From: Limnohabitans sp. MORI2
GTDB taxonomy: Bacteria > Pseudomonadota > Gammaproteobacteria > Burkholderiales > Burkholderiaceae_C
Length of the DNA stretch: 64,000 nucleotides
Assembly (NCBI RefSeq): GCF_027925025.1
Contig: NZ_AP027058.1
Coordinates: forward strand, 186,001-250,000
Direction: 5' to 3'
Positions 37,805-45,833 of the stretch are shown here, in pieces; within the stretch, counting starts at the first letter, position 1, and each line of letters starts with the position of its first letter. The translations under genes were made by a program, and so were the position numbers. A model generated the notes under the pieces. That model had not been told where the DNA came from. It made no database searches and saw only the letters and a program-made list of their open reading frames with translations.

Positions 37805-38788
37805 ATGAAAAAACTAATCACTTTGAGCTTGCTAACGGTTGCTGCGCTGACAGGCGCTCATGCAGCCGACTTCCCTATCAAGGACAAGCCAGTCACCATC
37901 GTCGTGCCATTTGCGGCAGGCGGCCCTACAGATCGCGTGGCCCGTGATTTGGCGGAATCTTTACGCAAACCCCTGGGCGCTTCGGCTGTGGTGGTGGAGA
38001 ACGTGGCAGGTGCCGGTGGCACGATTGGTGCCAACAAAGTAGCCAAGGCACCGCAAGATGGTCACACCATCTTCTTGCATCACATCGGCATGGCTACATC
38101 GCCTGCGCTGTATCGCAAACTGCCCTACAACACCCTCGAAGATTTCGAATACTTGGGCATGGTCAACGATGTGCCCATGACCTTGATTGGCCGTCCCACC
38201 TTGCCTGCGAACACCTACAAAGAGTTGTCTGCTTGGATTGAGCAAAACAAAGGGAAGATCAATTTAGGCAATGCAGGTTTGGGCGCCGCCTCACACCTGT
38301 GTGGCTTGTTGTTCCAAAGCGCCTTAAAGATTGACATGACCACAGTGCCCTACAAAGGCACAGCACCTGCCATGAATGATTTGATGGGCGGCCAAATTGA
38401 CCTGTTGTGTGATCAAACCACCAACACCAGCAGCCAAATTGAAGGCAAAACGGTCAAGGCATTTGCTGTCACGTCATTGAAGCGCTTGAGTACACCTGCA
38501 TTGAAGAACTTGCCCACCTTGGACGAGTCGGGCCTGAAAGGTTTTGAAGTCAGTATTTGGCACGGCCTGTATGCCCCTAAAGGCACACCTGCTGATGTGA
38601 CCGCCAAGATCAACAAAGCGTTGAAAGTCGCTTTGAAAGATCCTGAGTTCATCAAGAAGCAGCAGGCCTTGGGTGCGGTGGTCGTCACCGACAAGCGTTC
38701 TGACCCCGCGGAGCACAAAAAGTTTGTTGCCTCTGAAATTGCCAAATGGGGGCCCGTCATTCAGGAAGCTGGCGTTTACGCCGACTAA
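37805..38788 (+). CDS. Bug-family (tripartite tricarboxylate-type) periplasmic binding protein
   Basis: Binding protein of 327 aa of the TctC/Bug family. Signal peptide 1-20 ends AHAA, and the mature protein begins DFPIKDKPVTIVVPFAAGGPTD, where the PFAAGG loop contacts a carboxylate of the ligand. APQDGHTIFLHHIG and PYKGTAPAMNDLMGGQIDL are family blocks. No TctA or TctB membrane genes are nearby. Such orphan Bug proteins are very common in Burkholderiales. An FNR-type box and a start-codon hairpin precede it and a TTCG-loop terminator follows. Confidence 0.9.
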   Translation: MKKLITLSLLTVAALTGAHAADFPIKDKPVTIVVPFAAGGPTDRVARDLAESLRKPLGASAVVVENVAGAGGTIGANKVAKAPQDGHTIFLHHIGMATSPALYRKLPYNTLEDFEYLGMVNDVPMTLIGRPTLPANTYKELSAWIEQNKGKINLGNAGLGAASHLCGLLFQSALKIDMTTVPYKGTAPAMNDLMGGQIDLLCDQTTNTSSQIEGKTVKAFAVTSLKRLSTPALKNLPTLDESGLKGFEVSIWHGLYAPKGTPADVTAKINKALKVALKDPEFIKKQQALGAVVVTDKRSDPAEHKKFVASEIAKWGPVIQEAGVYAD

Positions 38789-38790
38789 GA

Positions 38791-38815
38791 AAAGCCACCT
38801 TCGGGTGGCTTTTTT
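38791..38815 (+). terminator. Rho-independent terminator after the first Bug gene
   Basis: AAAGCCACC pairs with GGTGGCTTT around a TTCG tetraloop, followed by T residues to 38815, three bases after the stop codon. The following 94 bases to 38909 contain no feature that I can support beyond a ribosome binding region. Confidence 0.88.
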
Positions 38816-38909
38816 CATGGGGTAAACACGGGCACATTCCGATGCCGAGGTGACAGCAACAAGCGCGCATGAATGGCACCATGGACACGTCAAATACCAA
38901 GGACCCACC

Positions 38910-39914
38910 ATGACCCAGCCCCGTCGTCGATTCATGCACGCATCTTTGTTCAGCGCTTTGTTGTTGCTCACGGGCGTAGTACAAGCACAGCAAGCTTGGC
39001 CTAGCAAACCCGTGCGTATCGTGGTGCCATTTGCCCCAGGTGGGACAACAGACATCTTGGCGCGCGCCATTGCCCCCGAGTTGACGCGCGCGTTTGGACA
39101 AACGTTCTTTGTGGAAAACAAAGCAGGTGCGGGCGGCAATTTAGGGGCCGACATCGTGGCCAAGTCTCCCAACGATGGGTACACCTTGCTTATGGGGACG
39201 GTGGGCACGCACGGCATCAACCGTGCGCTGTACAACAAGCTGCCCTATGACCCGATCAAAGACTTTGCGCCGATCACCGTGGTGGCAGGGGTGCCCAACG
39301 TCATGGTGCTCAATGCCGACATGGCGAAGGCCCGCAACATCAATTCTGTGGCTGACTTCATCGTGTATGCCAAAGCCAATCCAGGCAAGCTCAATATGGC
39401 GTCAAGCGGCAATGGCACCTCTATCCATTTGGCGGGTGAGCTGTTCAAAAGCATGAGTGGCACCTACATGGTTCACTTCCCCTACAAAGGTTCAGGCCCC
39501 GCGATTCTCGACATGCTGGGCGGCTCGATGGATGTCATGTTTGACAACTTGCCTGCCGCAATGCCGCACATCAAGTCTGGCAAGTTCAAAGCACTGGCCG
39601 TGACCAGCGCTCAACGCTCAGAAGCCATGTCTGAGTTGCCCACGATCGAAGAAGCGGGCGGGCCCACCTTGAAAGGCTATGAAGCCAGCTCATGGTTTGG
39701 TTTGTTAGCCCCAGCGGGTACACCATCCGAGGTGGTGCGTCGCATTCAACAAGAAACAGCCAAAGCCATGAGCACACCAGCCGTGAAAGAAAAGCTATTG
39801 GCACAAGGTGCGATTCCCGGGGGTAATACGCCAGAAGACTTTGCCAAGTTCATTGATGCCGAACACAAGAAGTGGGCACAGGTGGTCAAGGTGTCAGGCG
39901 CTAAGGTTGACTGA
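38910..39914 (+). CDS. Bug-family (tripartite tricarboxylate-type) periplasmic binding protein
   Basis: Second TctC/Bug protein, 334 aa from the ATG at 38910 ([14 protein letters not shown]); the upstream in-frame start at 38850 is not signal-peptide-like. The signal peptide ends VVQAQ, then [39 protein letters not shown] and [25 protein letters not shown] are family motifs. It is only distantly similar to its neighbour and has its own upstream gap, so it is probably an independent gene. Confidence 0.9.
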   Translation: MTQPRRRFMHASLFSALLLLTGVVQAQQAWPSKPVRIVVPFAPGGTTDILARAIAPELTRAFGQTFFVENKAGAGGNLGADIVAKSPNDGYTLLMGTVGTHGINRALYNKLPYDPIKDFAPITVVAGVPNVMVLNADMAKARNINSVADFIVYAKANPGKLNMASSGNGTSIHLAGELFKSMSGTYMVHFPYKGSGPAILDMLGGSMDVMFDNLPAAMPHIKSGKFKALAVTSAQRSEAMSELPTIEEAGGPTLKGYEASSWFGLLAPAGTPSEVVRRIQQETAKAMSTPAVKEKLLAQGAIPGGNTPEDFAKFIDAEHKKWAQVVKVSGAKVD

Positions 39915-39923
39915 GGCGAGTCA

Positions 39924-41357
39924 TCAACCCATCAGGTGTTCAAACGGTAGTGCTTGCTTCACCAAGATCACGGTGCAAGGTGCTTCCATCGCCACCTTGA
40001 TGGGCACGGTCGCTACAAAACGCTGCATTTGTAGGCCGTGAGTGGCGGCACCCATGACGATCATGCTCACGTTGTTGCCTTCTGCGTAACGCACGATGGC
40101 GTTGGCCACGTCGCTGGCTTCAAGTACGTGGTACGAGGTTTGGTGATCGTCTAAATCAAGGGGCTGCGCCCATTGCTGCAGCATGGTTCGGTACTGGCGG
40201 TGCAATGTGGTTTCGCTCTTGTCATGCTCAGACGTGCTACTGAGGTTAGGCGAGATCACGGTCACCACGGCCAAGCGCGCGCCTGGGCGAATACCCAGTG
40301 AACGCGCCACGGCTTGGCGCAGCGAATACAGCGTGGCGTCGCTCACATCATGGTGAGGAACCGCCACCATCAGAATCGGTACTTCGTCAATCTGTTGTGA
40401 TGGCAGTGGGCTCGGCTGGTAGTGCATGCCGGCAGCTTTGAGCCAGCGTTTGAAATGCGTGAAAAATGGTGTGCCTTCCAGTTGCTTGCCGCGCTTGGTG
40501 ACCTTCACTTGCTCGGGGTGTTCAAGGTCAAATGCCAAGTGCGCCGCTGATGGGTAACGCTTGGCGGCTTCAGGCTCTAGGCAGCGCAAGATCACTTCTT
40601 GCAACCATTCGGGCAAGTCTTCGCGCACGCGGCGTGGGGGCGTGGGGTCCATCCACAAGCGTTGACGCATGCCGCCATCGGTTTGTGGGTTGCCAAAGGG
40701 CAACTCGCCCGTGGCGAGTTCGTACAACATCACGCCAATCGCAAAAATGTCACTGCGCGGATCGCCACGCACGCCCACCACTTGTTCGGGGGCAATCCAT
40801 GCGGGTGAGCCCACAGCTTTGCGTAGCTCCTCGGCCAACAAGTCGGGGTAATGCGCGTGGCATGACAAACCAAAGTCCAACAACACCGCATGGCCGTTTG
40901 GGTGCAGCAGCACGTTGGCGGGCTTGATGTCGAGATGGCAGGTGTTTTGTTGGTGCAAGCTGTGCGCGGCGCGGGCGATGGCTGCGCCACGACGCGCAAT
41001 GTCGGTCACCTCTGCACGCGTGCGGTTGTGCGTGTGTGTATCAAGCACTTGTTGCAACGTTTGACCCTGCACATGCTCCATGACCAGGTAGGGCAGGGTG
41101 ACCAAGTCGCCTGCCGCCACAAAGCGCGGCACATGCGTGCCGTTCAACACTTGCAAAATTTGGTGTTCGACTTCGAAGCCCACAATGTTTTCAGCGCCGT
41201 CGCCTGCGGTCATGCGTGGCACCTTCATCACCATGTCAAACGGTGCAGGCCGGTCGTCGGCATAGGTCACTTCATAAATGTGGGCCATGCCGCCCGCATG
41301 CAAGCAGGCGCCGATGCGGAAACCGTCCAGCTCGGTGCCGGCTTCTAGGCGCTTCAT
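39924..41357 (-). CDS. Serine/threonine protein kinase fused to a universal-stress-protein domain
   Basis: A 477 aa fusion. Residues about 10-275 are a Hanks-type kinase: glycine loop GACLHAGGMAHIYE, lysine in MVMKVPRM, catalytic loop HLDIKPANVLL (leucine replaces the HRD arginine), LDFGLS and the APE motif as WIAPEQVV. After a basic linker, residues about 325-470 resemble UspA (VPILMVAVPHHDVSD, then MIVMGAATHG). The Usp nucleotide loop is atypical: GAATHGLQMQR instead of G-x2-G-x9-G(S/T). No transmembrane segment is visible. The start overlaps the stop of the phosphoesterase gene upstream by four bases. Confidence 0.88.
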   Translation of the reverse strand: MKRLEAGTELDGFRIGACLHAGGMAHIYEVTYADDRPAPFDMVMKVPRMTAGDGAENIVGFEVEHQILQVLNGTHVPRFVAAGDLVTLPYLVMEHVQGQTLQQVLDTHTHNRTRAEVTDIARRGAAIARAAHSLHQQNTCHLDIKPANVLLHPNGHAVLLDFGLSCHAHYPDLLAEELRKAVGSPAWIAPEQVVGVRGDPRSDIFAIGVMLYELATGELPFGNPQTDGGMRQRLWMDPTPPRRVREDLPEWLQEVILRCLEPEAAKRYPSAAHLAFDLEHPEQVKVTKRGKQLEGTPFFTHFKRWLKAAGMHYQPSPLPSQQIDEVPILMVAVPHHDVSDATLYSLRQAVARSLGIRPGARLAVVTVISPNLSSTSEHDKSETTLHRQYRTMLQQWAQPLDLDDHQTSYHVLEASDVANAIVRYAEGNNVSMIVMGAATHGLQMQRFVATVPIKVAMEAPCTVILVKQALPFEHLMG

Positions 41358-42112
41358 TTGCCGGTCTCCAAGCGTTGGGCAAAGTATTCCGGTAGGCCAG
41401 CTTTGCGCACGGCACTGGCAGCAGCGCGATGGTCATATGCCACGCGGTGGAAGGTGAGTTTGGTAGCCGTGCTGTCGAACACCGCATACATGGCGCGCGG
41501 GTTGCCATCGCGTGGTTGCCCCACGGAGCCGATGGTGGCAATCCATTGGCGGTGTTTGGGGGTGGGGATGGGCACGCCCGAGGTGGGCTTGAAGGCCATC
41601 AATTGACGGCCTGTGCCTCGGTAGTACAACGACTGGTGGTGCACATGGCCACCAAACACATAGCGTACATCAGGGTGGCTGCATGCGGCATCAAGGCTGA
41701 GGCTCGCCATGCGTTCATCTTCTACATAGCGCCAACGCTCGGGCGCATCAGCGCTTGCGTGGACGAAGAACATCTGGTCCACACGCTCTGTCAGCGGCAA
41801 GGTTTCTAGCCAGAAGCGTTGCGCGGGCGAAAGTTGGTCATGCGTCCACTGCGCGGTTTGGCTGCCTAACGATGGGTTGGGTGTGTTGACGTTGTGCGTT
41901 TGCACCAGCTCTTCGTGGTTGCCGCGAACCACCACAGCGCCTTCATCTTGCAGCGCTTGGCAACGTGCCACCACCTCTGATGGAAATGCGCCGTAGCTCA
42001 CCAAGTCACCCAAGAGGGCGATGCGCTCAACGCCTTGCGTTTGCGCATGCGCCAAGCACGCGTCTAACGCGTGCAAGTTGCTGTGGATGTCAGAGAGCAG
42101 GGCGTACTTCAT
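41354..42112 (-). CDS. Metallophosphoesterase
   Basis: Calcineurin-like phosphoesterase of 252 aa. All metal motifs are present: LLSDIHSN, ALLGDLVSYG, VRGNHEE, FVHASAD and FGGHVHHQ. The ATG at 42112 directly precedes the first motif; the frame is open to 42274 but those residues are not family-like. The substrate may be a phosphoprotein, nucleotide or other phosphoester. Translational coupling to the downstream kinase-USP gene suggests a phosphatase/kinase pair. It starts 29 bases after the stop of the 3-hydroxybutyryl-CoA dehydrogenase gene on the same strand. Confidence 0.88.
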   Translation of the reverse strand: MKYALLSDIHSNLHALDACLAHAQTQGVERIALLGDLVSYGAFPSEVVARCQALQDEGAVVVRGNHEELVQTHNVNTPNPSLGSQTAQWTHDQLSPAQRFWLETLPLTERVDQMFFVHASADAPERWRYVEDERMASLSLDAACSHPDVRYVFGGHVHHQSLYYRGTGRQLMAFKPTSGVPIPTPKHRQWIATIGSVGQPRDGNPRAMYAVFDSTATKLTFHRVAYDHRAAASAVRKAGLPEYFAQRLETGK

Positions 42113-42141
42113 GGTGCGTTGGCGAGACAGCTCGCCTTGGC

Positions 42142-42990
42142 TTAGTACGTGTAAACGCCCTTGCCAGTTTTGCGACCGAGTTGACCAGCGGCCACCATCT
42201 CTTTGAGCAAGGGGCATGCACGGTATTTGCTGTCGCCAAACTCTTGCAAGTACACGTCCATCACGGCCAAGCACACATCCAAACCAATCATGTCGGCCAA
42301 AGCCAAGGGGCCGATGGGTTGGTTGCAGCCGAGCTTCATGCCGGCGTCGATGTCTTCGGCACTGGCCACGCCTTCTGCCAAAACAAAGAAGGCTTCGTTG
42401 ATCATGGGCACCAAGATACGGTTAACCACAAAACCAGGCGCATTCTTCACGGTGATGGGGCTCTTGCCCAAGCGTGTGGACAAGTCGTGCACAGCAGCGT
42501 GGGTGGCATCGGATGTTTGCAAGCCACGGATGATTTCAACCAAGGCCATCATGGGCACGGGGTTGAAAAAGTGCATGCCGATGAAACGGTCGGCGCGTGC
42601 GGTGACAGCAGCCAATTTGGTGATGGAGATCGAAGATGTGTTGGACGCGATGATGGCTTCTGGGGCCAACATGCCGTCGAGCTGTTTGACGATTTTGACC
42701 TTGAGATCGTAGTTTTCAGTCGCGGCTTCGATGACGAGTTGCGCACCTTTGAGGTCGTCGTAGCTGGTGCTGGTTTTGATGCGCGACAAGGCGGCTGCTT
42801 TGTCGGCTTCGGTAATTTTTTCTTTCTTGATCAAACGGTCCAAGCTACCAGCCACAGTGGCGAGGCCTTTGGCGACGGCTGCGTCAGAGATGTCGACCAT
42901 CACCACGTTCACGCCAGACACCGCACACGCTTGTGCAATGCCATTGCCCATGGTGCCAGCGCCGATGATGCCTACGGTTTGAATGCTCAT
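42142..42990 (-). CDS. 3-hydroxybutyryl-CoA dehydrogenase
   Basis: NAD(P)-dependent oxidoreductase of 282 aa interconverting 3-hydroxybutyryl-CoA and acetoacetyl-CoA in short-chain acyl-CoA metabolism. The Rossmann motif VGIIGAGTMGNGIAQ is at the N-terminus; ASNTSSISITKLAA, GMHFFNPVPMMALVEIIRG (with the catalytic histidine region) and KNAPGFVVNRILVPMINEA are diagnostic of the Hbd/PaaH group. It could feed PHA-related or butanoyl-CoA pathways. Confidence 0.94.
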   Translation of the reverse strand: MSIQTVGIIGAGTMGNGIAQACAVSGVNVVMVDISDAAVAKGLATVAGSLDRLIKKEKITEADKAAALSRIKTSTSYDDLKGAQLVIEAATENYDLKVKIVKQLDGMLAPEAIIASNTSSISITKLAAVTARADRFIGMHFFNPVPMMALVEIIRGLQTSDATHAAVHDLSTRLGKSPITVKNAPGFVVNRILVPMINEAFFVLAEGVASAEDIDAGMKLGCNQPIGPLALADMIGLDVCLAVMDVYLQEFGDSKYRACPLLKEMVAAGQLGRKTGKGVYTY

Positions 42991-43084
42991 TGGGAATCCT
43001 TGTTTACGGTTAAGTCAAAAGAAAAGATGTTAGCGGGGGAAGGGTTGCACTTGGCTGACGTGCATCAATTTCTTACGCTCCGGC

Positions 43085-43150
43085 GAATGGGCTTGGGGCA
43101 GCTTCCTCATGCTGGAGTACCAGAAATCGTCAGCTGCCCCAAGCCCATTC
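43085..43150. repeat. Long perfect inverted repeat (19-bp arms)
   Basis: GAATGGGCTTGGGGCAGCT (43085-43103) is exactly complementary to 43132-43150, with a 28-base loop holding a small CTGG/CCAG stem. It lies in the 181-base gap downstream of the ABC permease gene and upstream of the dehydrogenase. No T tract follows on either strand, so it is not a standard terminator. It may be a palindromic repeat unit, an RNA stability element or a miniature mobile element. Confidence 0.75.
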
Positions 43151-43171
43151 ACCTGCGATGTTGTGCGTGCT

Positions 43172-43936
43172 TCAGGCCTTGAAGCGCTTTTTCGTCAGGT
43201 GCAGGGCGATCTTCCAGCCTACCAGCGCGTAGAGCGCCAAGACGCCCAAGTGCAGCGCTGCATCTGCGGGCCATTGGTCCATGAACAGCGGGCGTACCAA
43301 GGCGATGGCTTGGGTGAGTGGCAGCCAGGCCGAGATATCGCGCACGATGCCGGGGAGCTGATCACGCGGGAAGAACACGCCGCTCAAGAACATCATGGGC
43401 GTGAGGAAGAGCGTGAAGTAGTAGGTGAAGAAGTCATAGCCTTTGGCCAGCGCATTGAAGATGAGCGCGATGCAGCTGAAGGTGATGCCCACGCACAAGA
43501 GGATAGGCCACGCGGCCAAGAGCTTCCAGCTTTGTGTGATGCCCAGCGTGCACATGACGCCCAAGATGGCGGTGATGGTGAAGAGCGATTTGAAGGCGGC
43601 CCACAGCATTTCAGCCAACAGCACATCATCTAAACGCATGGGGGCGTTCAAGATGCCATCCCATGTTTTTTGCACATGCATGCGCGAGAAGGCGGAGTAC
43701 AGCGCTTCAAAGGTGGCAGCGTTCATGGCGCTCATGCAAATGGAGCCACTCGCCAGAAACAAGATGTAGGGCACTTGGTCGTCACCGAGTTTCACGTCGC
43801 CCACGAGGGCGCCTAAGCCGTAGCCAAAAGCAACGAGCCACATCAAGGGTTCAGCGATGTTGGCGACGAGGCTTGGAATGGCAAGCTTGCGCCACACCAA
43901 GAGGTTGCGCAAAAAAACGGGCCAGAAACGAAACAT
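43172..43936 (-). CDS. ABC-2-type exporter permease (NodJ-like)
   Basis: Inner-membrane permease of 254 aa with about six hydrophobic segments (for example SLFTITAILGVMCTLGI and FFTYYFTLFLTPMMFLSGVFFP). The LFLTPMMFLSGVFFPRDQLP block is characteristic of ABC-2 permeases of the NodJ/DrrB type. It ends with a basic tail (KKRFKA). It lies two bases after the stop of its ATPase gene and forms an export complex with it. The substrate (lipid, polysaccharide or drug) is unknown. Confidence 0.88.
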   Translation of the reverse strand: MFRFWPVFLRNLLVWRKLAIPSLVANIAEPLMWLVAFGYGLGALVGDVKLGDDQVPYILFLASGSICMSAMNAATFEALYSAFSRMHVQKTWDGILNAPMRLDDVLLAEMLWAAFKSLFTITAILGVMCTLGITQSWKLLAAWPILLCVGITFSCIALIFNALAKGYDFFTYYFTLFLTPMMFLSGVFFPRDQLPGIVRDISAWLPLTQAIALVRPLFMDQWPADAALHLGVLALYALVGWKIALHLTKKRFKA

Positions 43937-43938
43937 GA

Positions 43939-44862
43939 TTAGCCCTCCTCACGGATCTGACGTCCGGTCATTTTCAAAAACAAATCTTCTAAATTGGCTG
44001 GGCGGTGCAAGGTGCGCAGGCCTGCGTGGGCACTGAGTGCTTGCAGCAATGGCGCGGCATCTTGGGTGTAGAAAAACACGGTCTCGCCGCTGGTCTCTAC
44101 GCGTTGCGCCAGAGCGGCGATGGGGCTGTCCACCAAAGCCAATGCGCCGTTACCGTAGACCTCCACCACATCGGGTTCGAGGTGTTGTGCAATCAAATCA
44201 CGCGGTGTGCCTTCGGCAATTTTCTTGCCGTGGTCGAGCACCAACAGGCGGTTGCACAAACGTTCGGCTTCGTCCATGAAGTGCGTCGTCAGCAAGATCG
44301 ATTTGCCTTGCTGCAGCAGTTGCTGCAAACGCTCCCACATCAGATGACGGGCTTGAGGGTCAAGGCCCGTCGTTGGCTCGTCTAACAGCAGCAAATCGGG
44401 GTTGTTGATGAGCGCACGGGCTAGGCTGAGTCGGCGCTTCATGCCACCCGACAGTTCCCCGGGCTTGGCGTTGGCTTTGTGCGAGAGCGCGGCGAACTCC
44501 AACAGCTGCGGAATGCGCGCTTGAATGTCGGCTTTCTTCATGCCGAAGTAACGGCCAAACACCATCAGGTTTTCGGCACAGGTGAAGTCGGGGTCTAGCG
44601 TGTCGAATTGGCTCACCACGCCTAAGCGTGCTTTGATGTCTAGTGCGTCATCGGGCATCGACAAACCAAACGCGGTGATGCGCCCGCCATCGGGTTGTGC
44701 AAGCCCGAGGCACATGCGCAGCGTGGTGGTTTTGCCTGCGCCATTGGGGCCAATGACGCCCAAACATTCGCCAGGGGCGATGTGAAAAGACACATCGTTC
44801 ACCACGGTGTTGTCACCGTAGCGTTTGAGGAGGTTTTGACATTCAAAAAGTGCGGTGCTCAT
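43939..44862 (-). CDS. ABC-2-type exporter ATP-binding protein (NodI-like)
   Basis: ATPase of 307 aa. Walker A is GPNGAGKTTTLRM, the signature is ELSGGMKRRLSLARAL, Walker B is LLLLDEPTTGLDPQ and the H-loop is LLTTHFMDEAERL. The C-terminal domain after about residue 220 is NodI-like (LRTLHRPANLEDLFLKMTGR). The ATG at 44862 is chosen over the longer frame to 44910 because MSTALFECQNLLKRYGD fits the family start. Confidence 0.92.
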   Translation of the reverse strand: MSTALFECQNLLKRYGDNTVVNDVSFHIAPGECLGVIGPNGAGKTTTLRMCLGLAQPDGGRITAFGLSMPDDALDIKARLGVVSQFDTLDPDFTCAENLMVFGRYFGMKKADIQARIPQLLEFAALSHKANAKPGELSGGMKRRLSLARALINNPDLLLLDEPTTGLDPQARHLMWERLQQLLQQGKSILLTTHFMDEAERLCNRLLVLDHGKKIAEGTPRDLIAQHLEPDVVEVYGNGALALVDSPIAALAQRVETSGETVFFYTQDAAPLLQALSAHAGLRTLHRPANLEDLFLKMTGRQIREEG

Positions 44863-44966
44863 GCCCTCATTTTGCCTGTGTCTGATGCGGGCGTAAGTCA
44901 GAAGTGTCACTCTGGCACACCTAGGGAAGCGCCTAAAATCTTGGCAACTTATTTCTGGGCTACAAC

Positions 44967-45830
44967 GTGTCTGAAACCTTATTTGTGCTCTCTCAATATG
45001 TGATGCCCAAACAGTTGCTCACCCAATTCGCTGGCGCTGTGGCGCGTGCGAAATGTGGCAAATGGACACACGCCCTCATCAAGTGGTTTGTGGGCAAGTA
45101 CCAAGTGAATATGGACGAGGCAGCCCAGCCCGACATCACCCAATACGAATGTTTTAACGACTTCTTCACCCGTGCCTTAAAGCCCGGCGCGCGCCCCTTG
45201 GCCGATGCGGCGTTTGTGTGCCCAGTGGATGGCGCGATCAGCCAGTTGGGCCACATCGATGGCGACCAAGTGTTTCAAGCCAAAGGTCACAGCTACAGCA
45301 CGCAAGCTTTGGTGGGTGGCGATGCCACCTTGGCCGCCCAGTTTCAAGACGGCGATTTCGCCACGATTTACTTGAGCCCCAAGGACTACCACCGCATTCA
45401 CATGCCAAGCGCTGGCCGCTTGCGCCGCATGATTCATGTGCCCGGTGATTTGTTCTCGGTCAACCCAGCCACAGCCCGTGGTGTGCCTGGCTTGTTTGCG
45501 CGCAACGAGCGCGTGGTGTGCGTGTTTGACATGCCTGCCGCCTCGGGTGAAACACCTCAGCAATACGTGTTGGTGCTCGTGGGCGCCACCATCGTGGGCA
45601 GCATGGCCACACCGTGGCATGGTGTGGTCAACCCACCCCGTCCCGGCAAGGTGCGTGAGTGGACGTACGACGACCAAGACCTGAGCCTTCGCCAAGGCGA
45701 CGAAATGGGCCGCTTCTTGTTGGGCTCCACCGTCGTGTTGCTGTGGCCCAAGAACACCATTGAGCTCAACCCAGCTTGGCAAGCCTCGCAAGGTGTGCGT
45801 TTGGGCGAGAAGATGGGTGATGCCGCGTAA
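44967..45830 (+). CDS. psd: Phosphatidylserine decarboxylase proenzyme
   Basis: Makes phosphatidylethanolamine in the inner membrane. The proenzyme of 287 aa cleaves itself at the LGST motif (FLLGSTVVLLW, around residue 253) to form the pyruvoyl cofactor. YLSPKDYHRIHMP carries the conserved histidines. It starts with GTG at 44967 (MSETLFVLSQYVMPKQ), typical of the betaproteobacterial form. Confidence 0.95.
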   Translation: MSETLFVLSQYVMPKQLLTQFAGAVARAKCGKWTHALIKWFVGKYQVNMDEAAQPDITQYECFNDFFTRALKPGARPLADAAFVCPVDGAISQLGHIDGDQVFQAKGHSYSTQALVGGDATLAAQFQDGDFATIYLSPKDYHRIHMPSAGRLRRMIHVPGDLFSVNPATARGVPGLFARNERVVCVFDMPAASGETPQQYVLVLVGATIVGSMATPWHGVVNPPRPGKVREWTYDDQDLSLRQGDEMGRFLLGSTVVLLWPKNTIELNPAWQASQGVRLGEKMGDAA

Positions 45831-45833
45831 GGC

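Noticed and set aside
43085..43150. Integron attC-like recombination site
   Set aside because: The arms are perfectly complementary and lack the RYYYAAC/GTTRRRY core sites and the extrahelical bases expected of attC.
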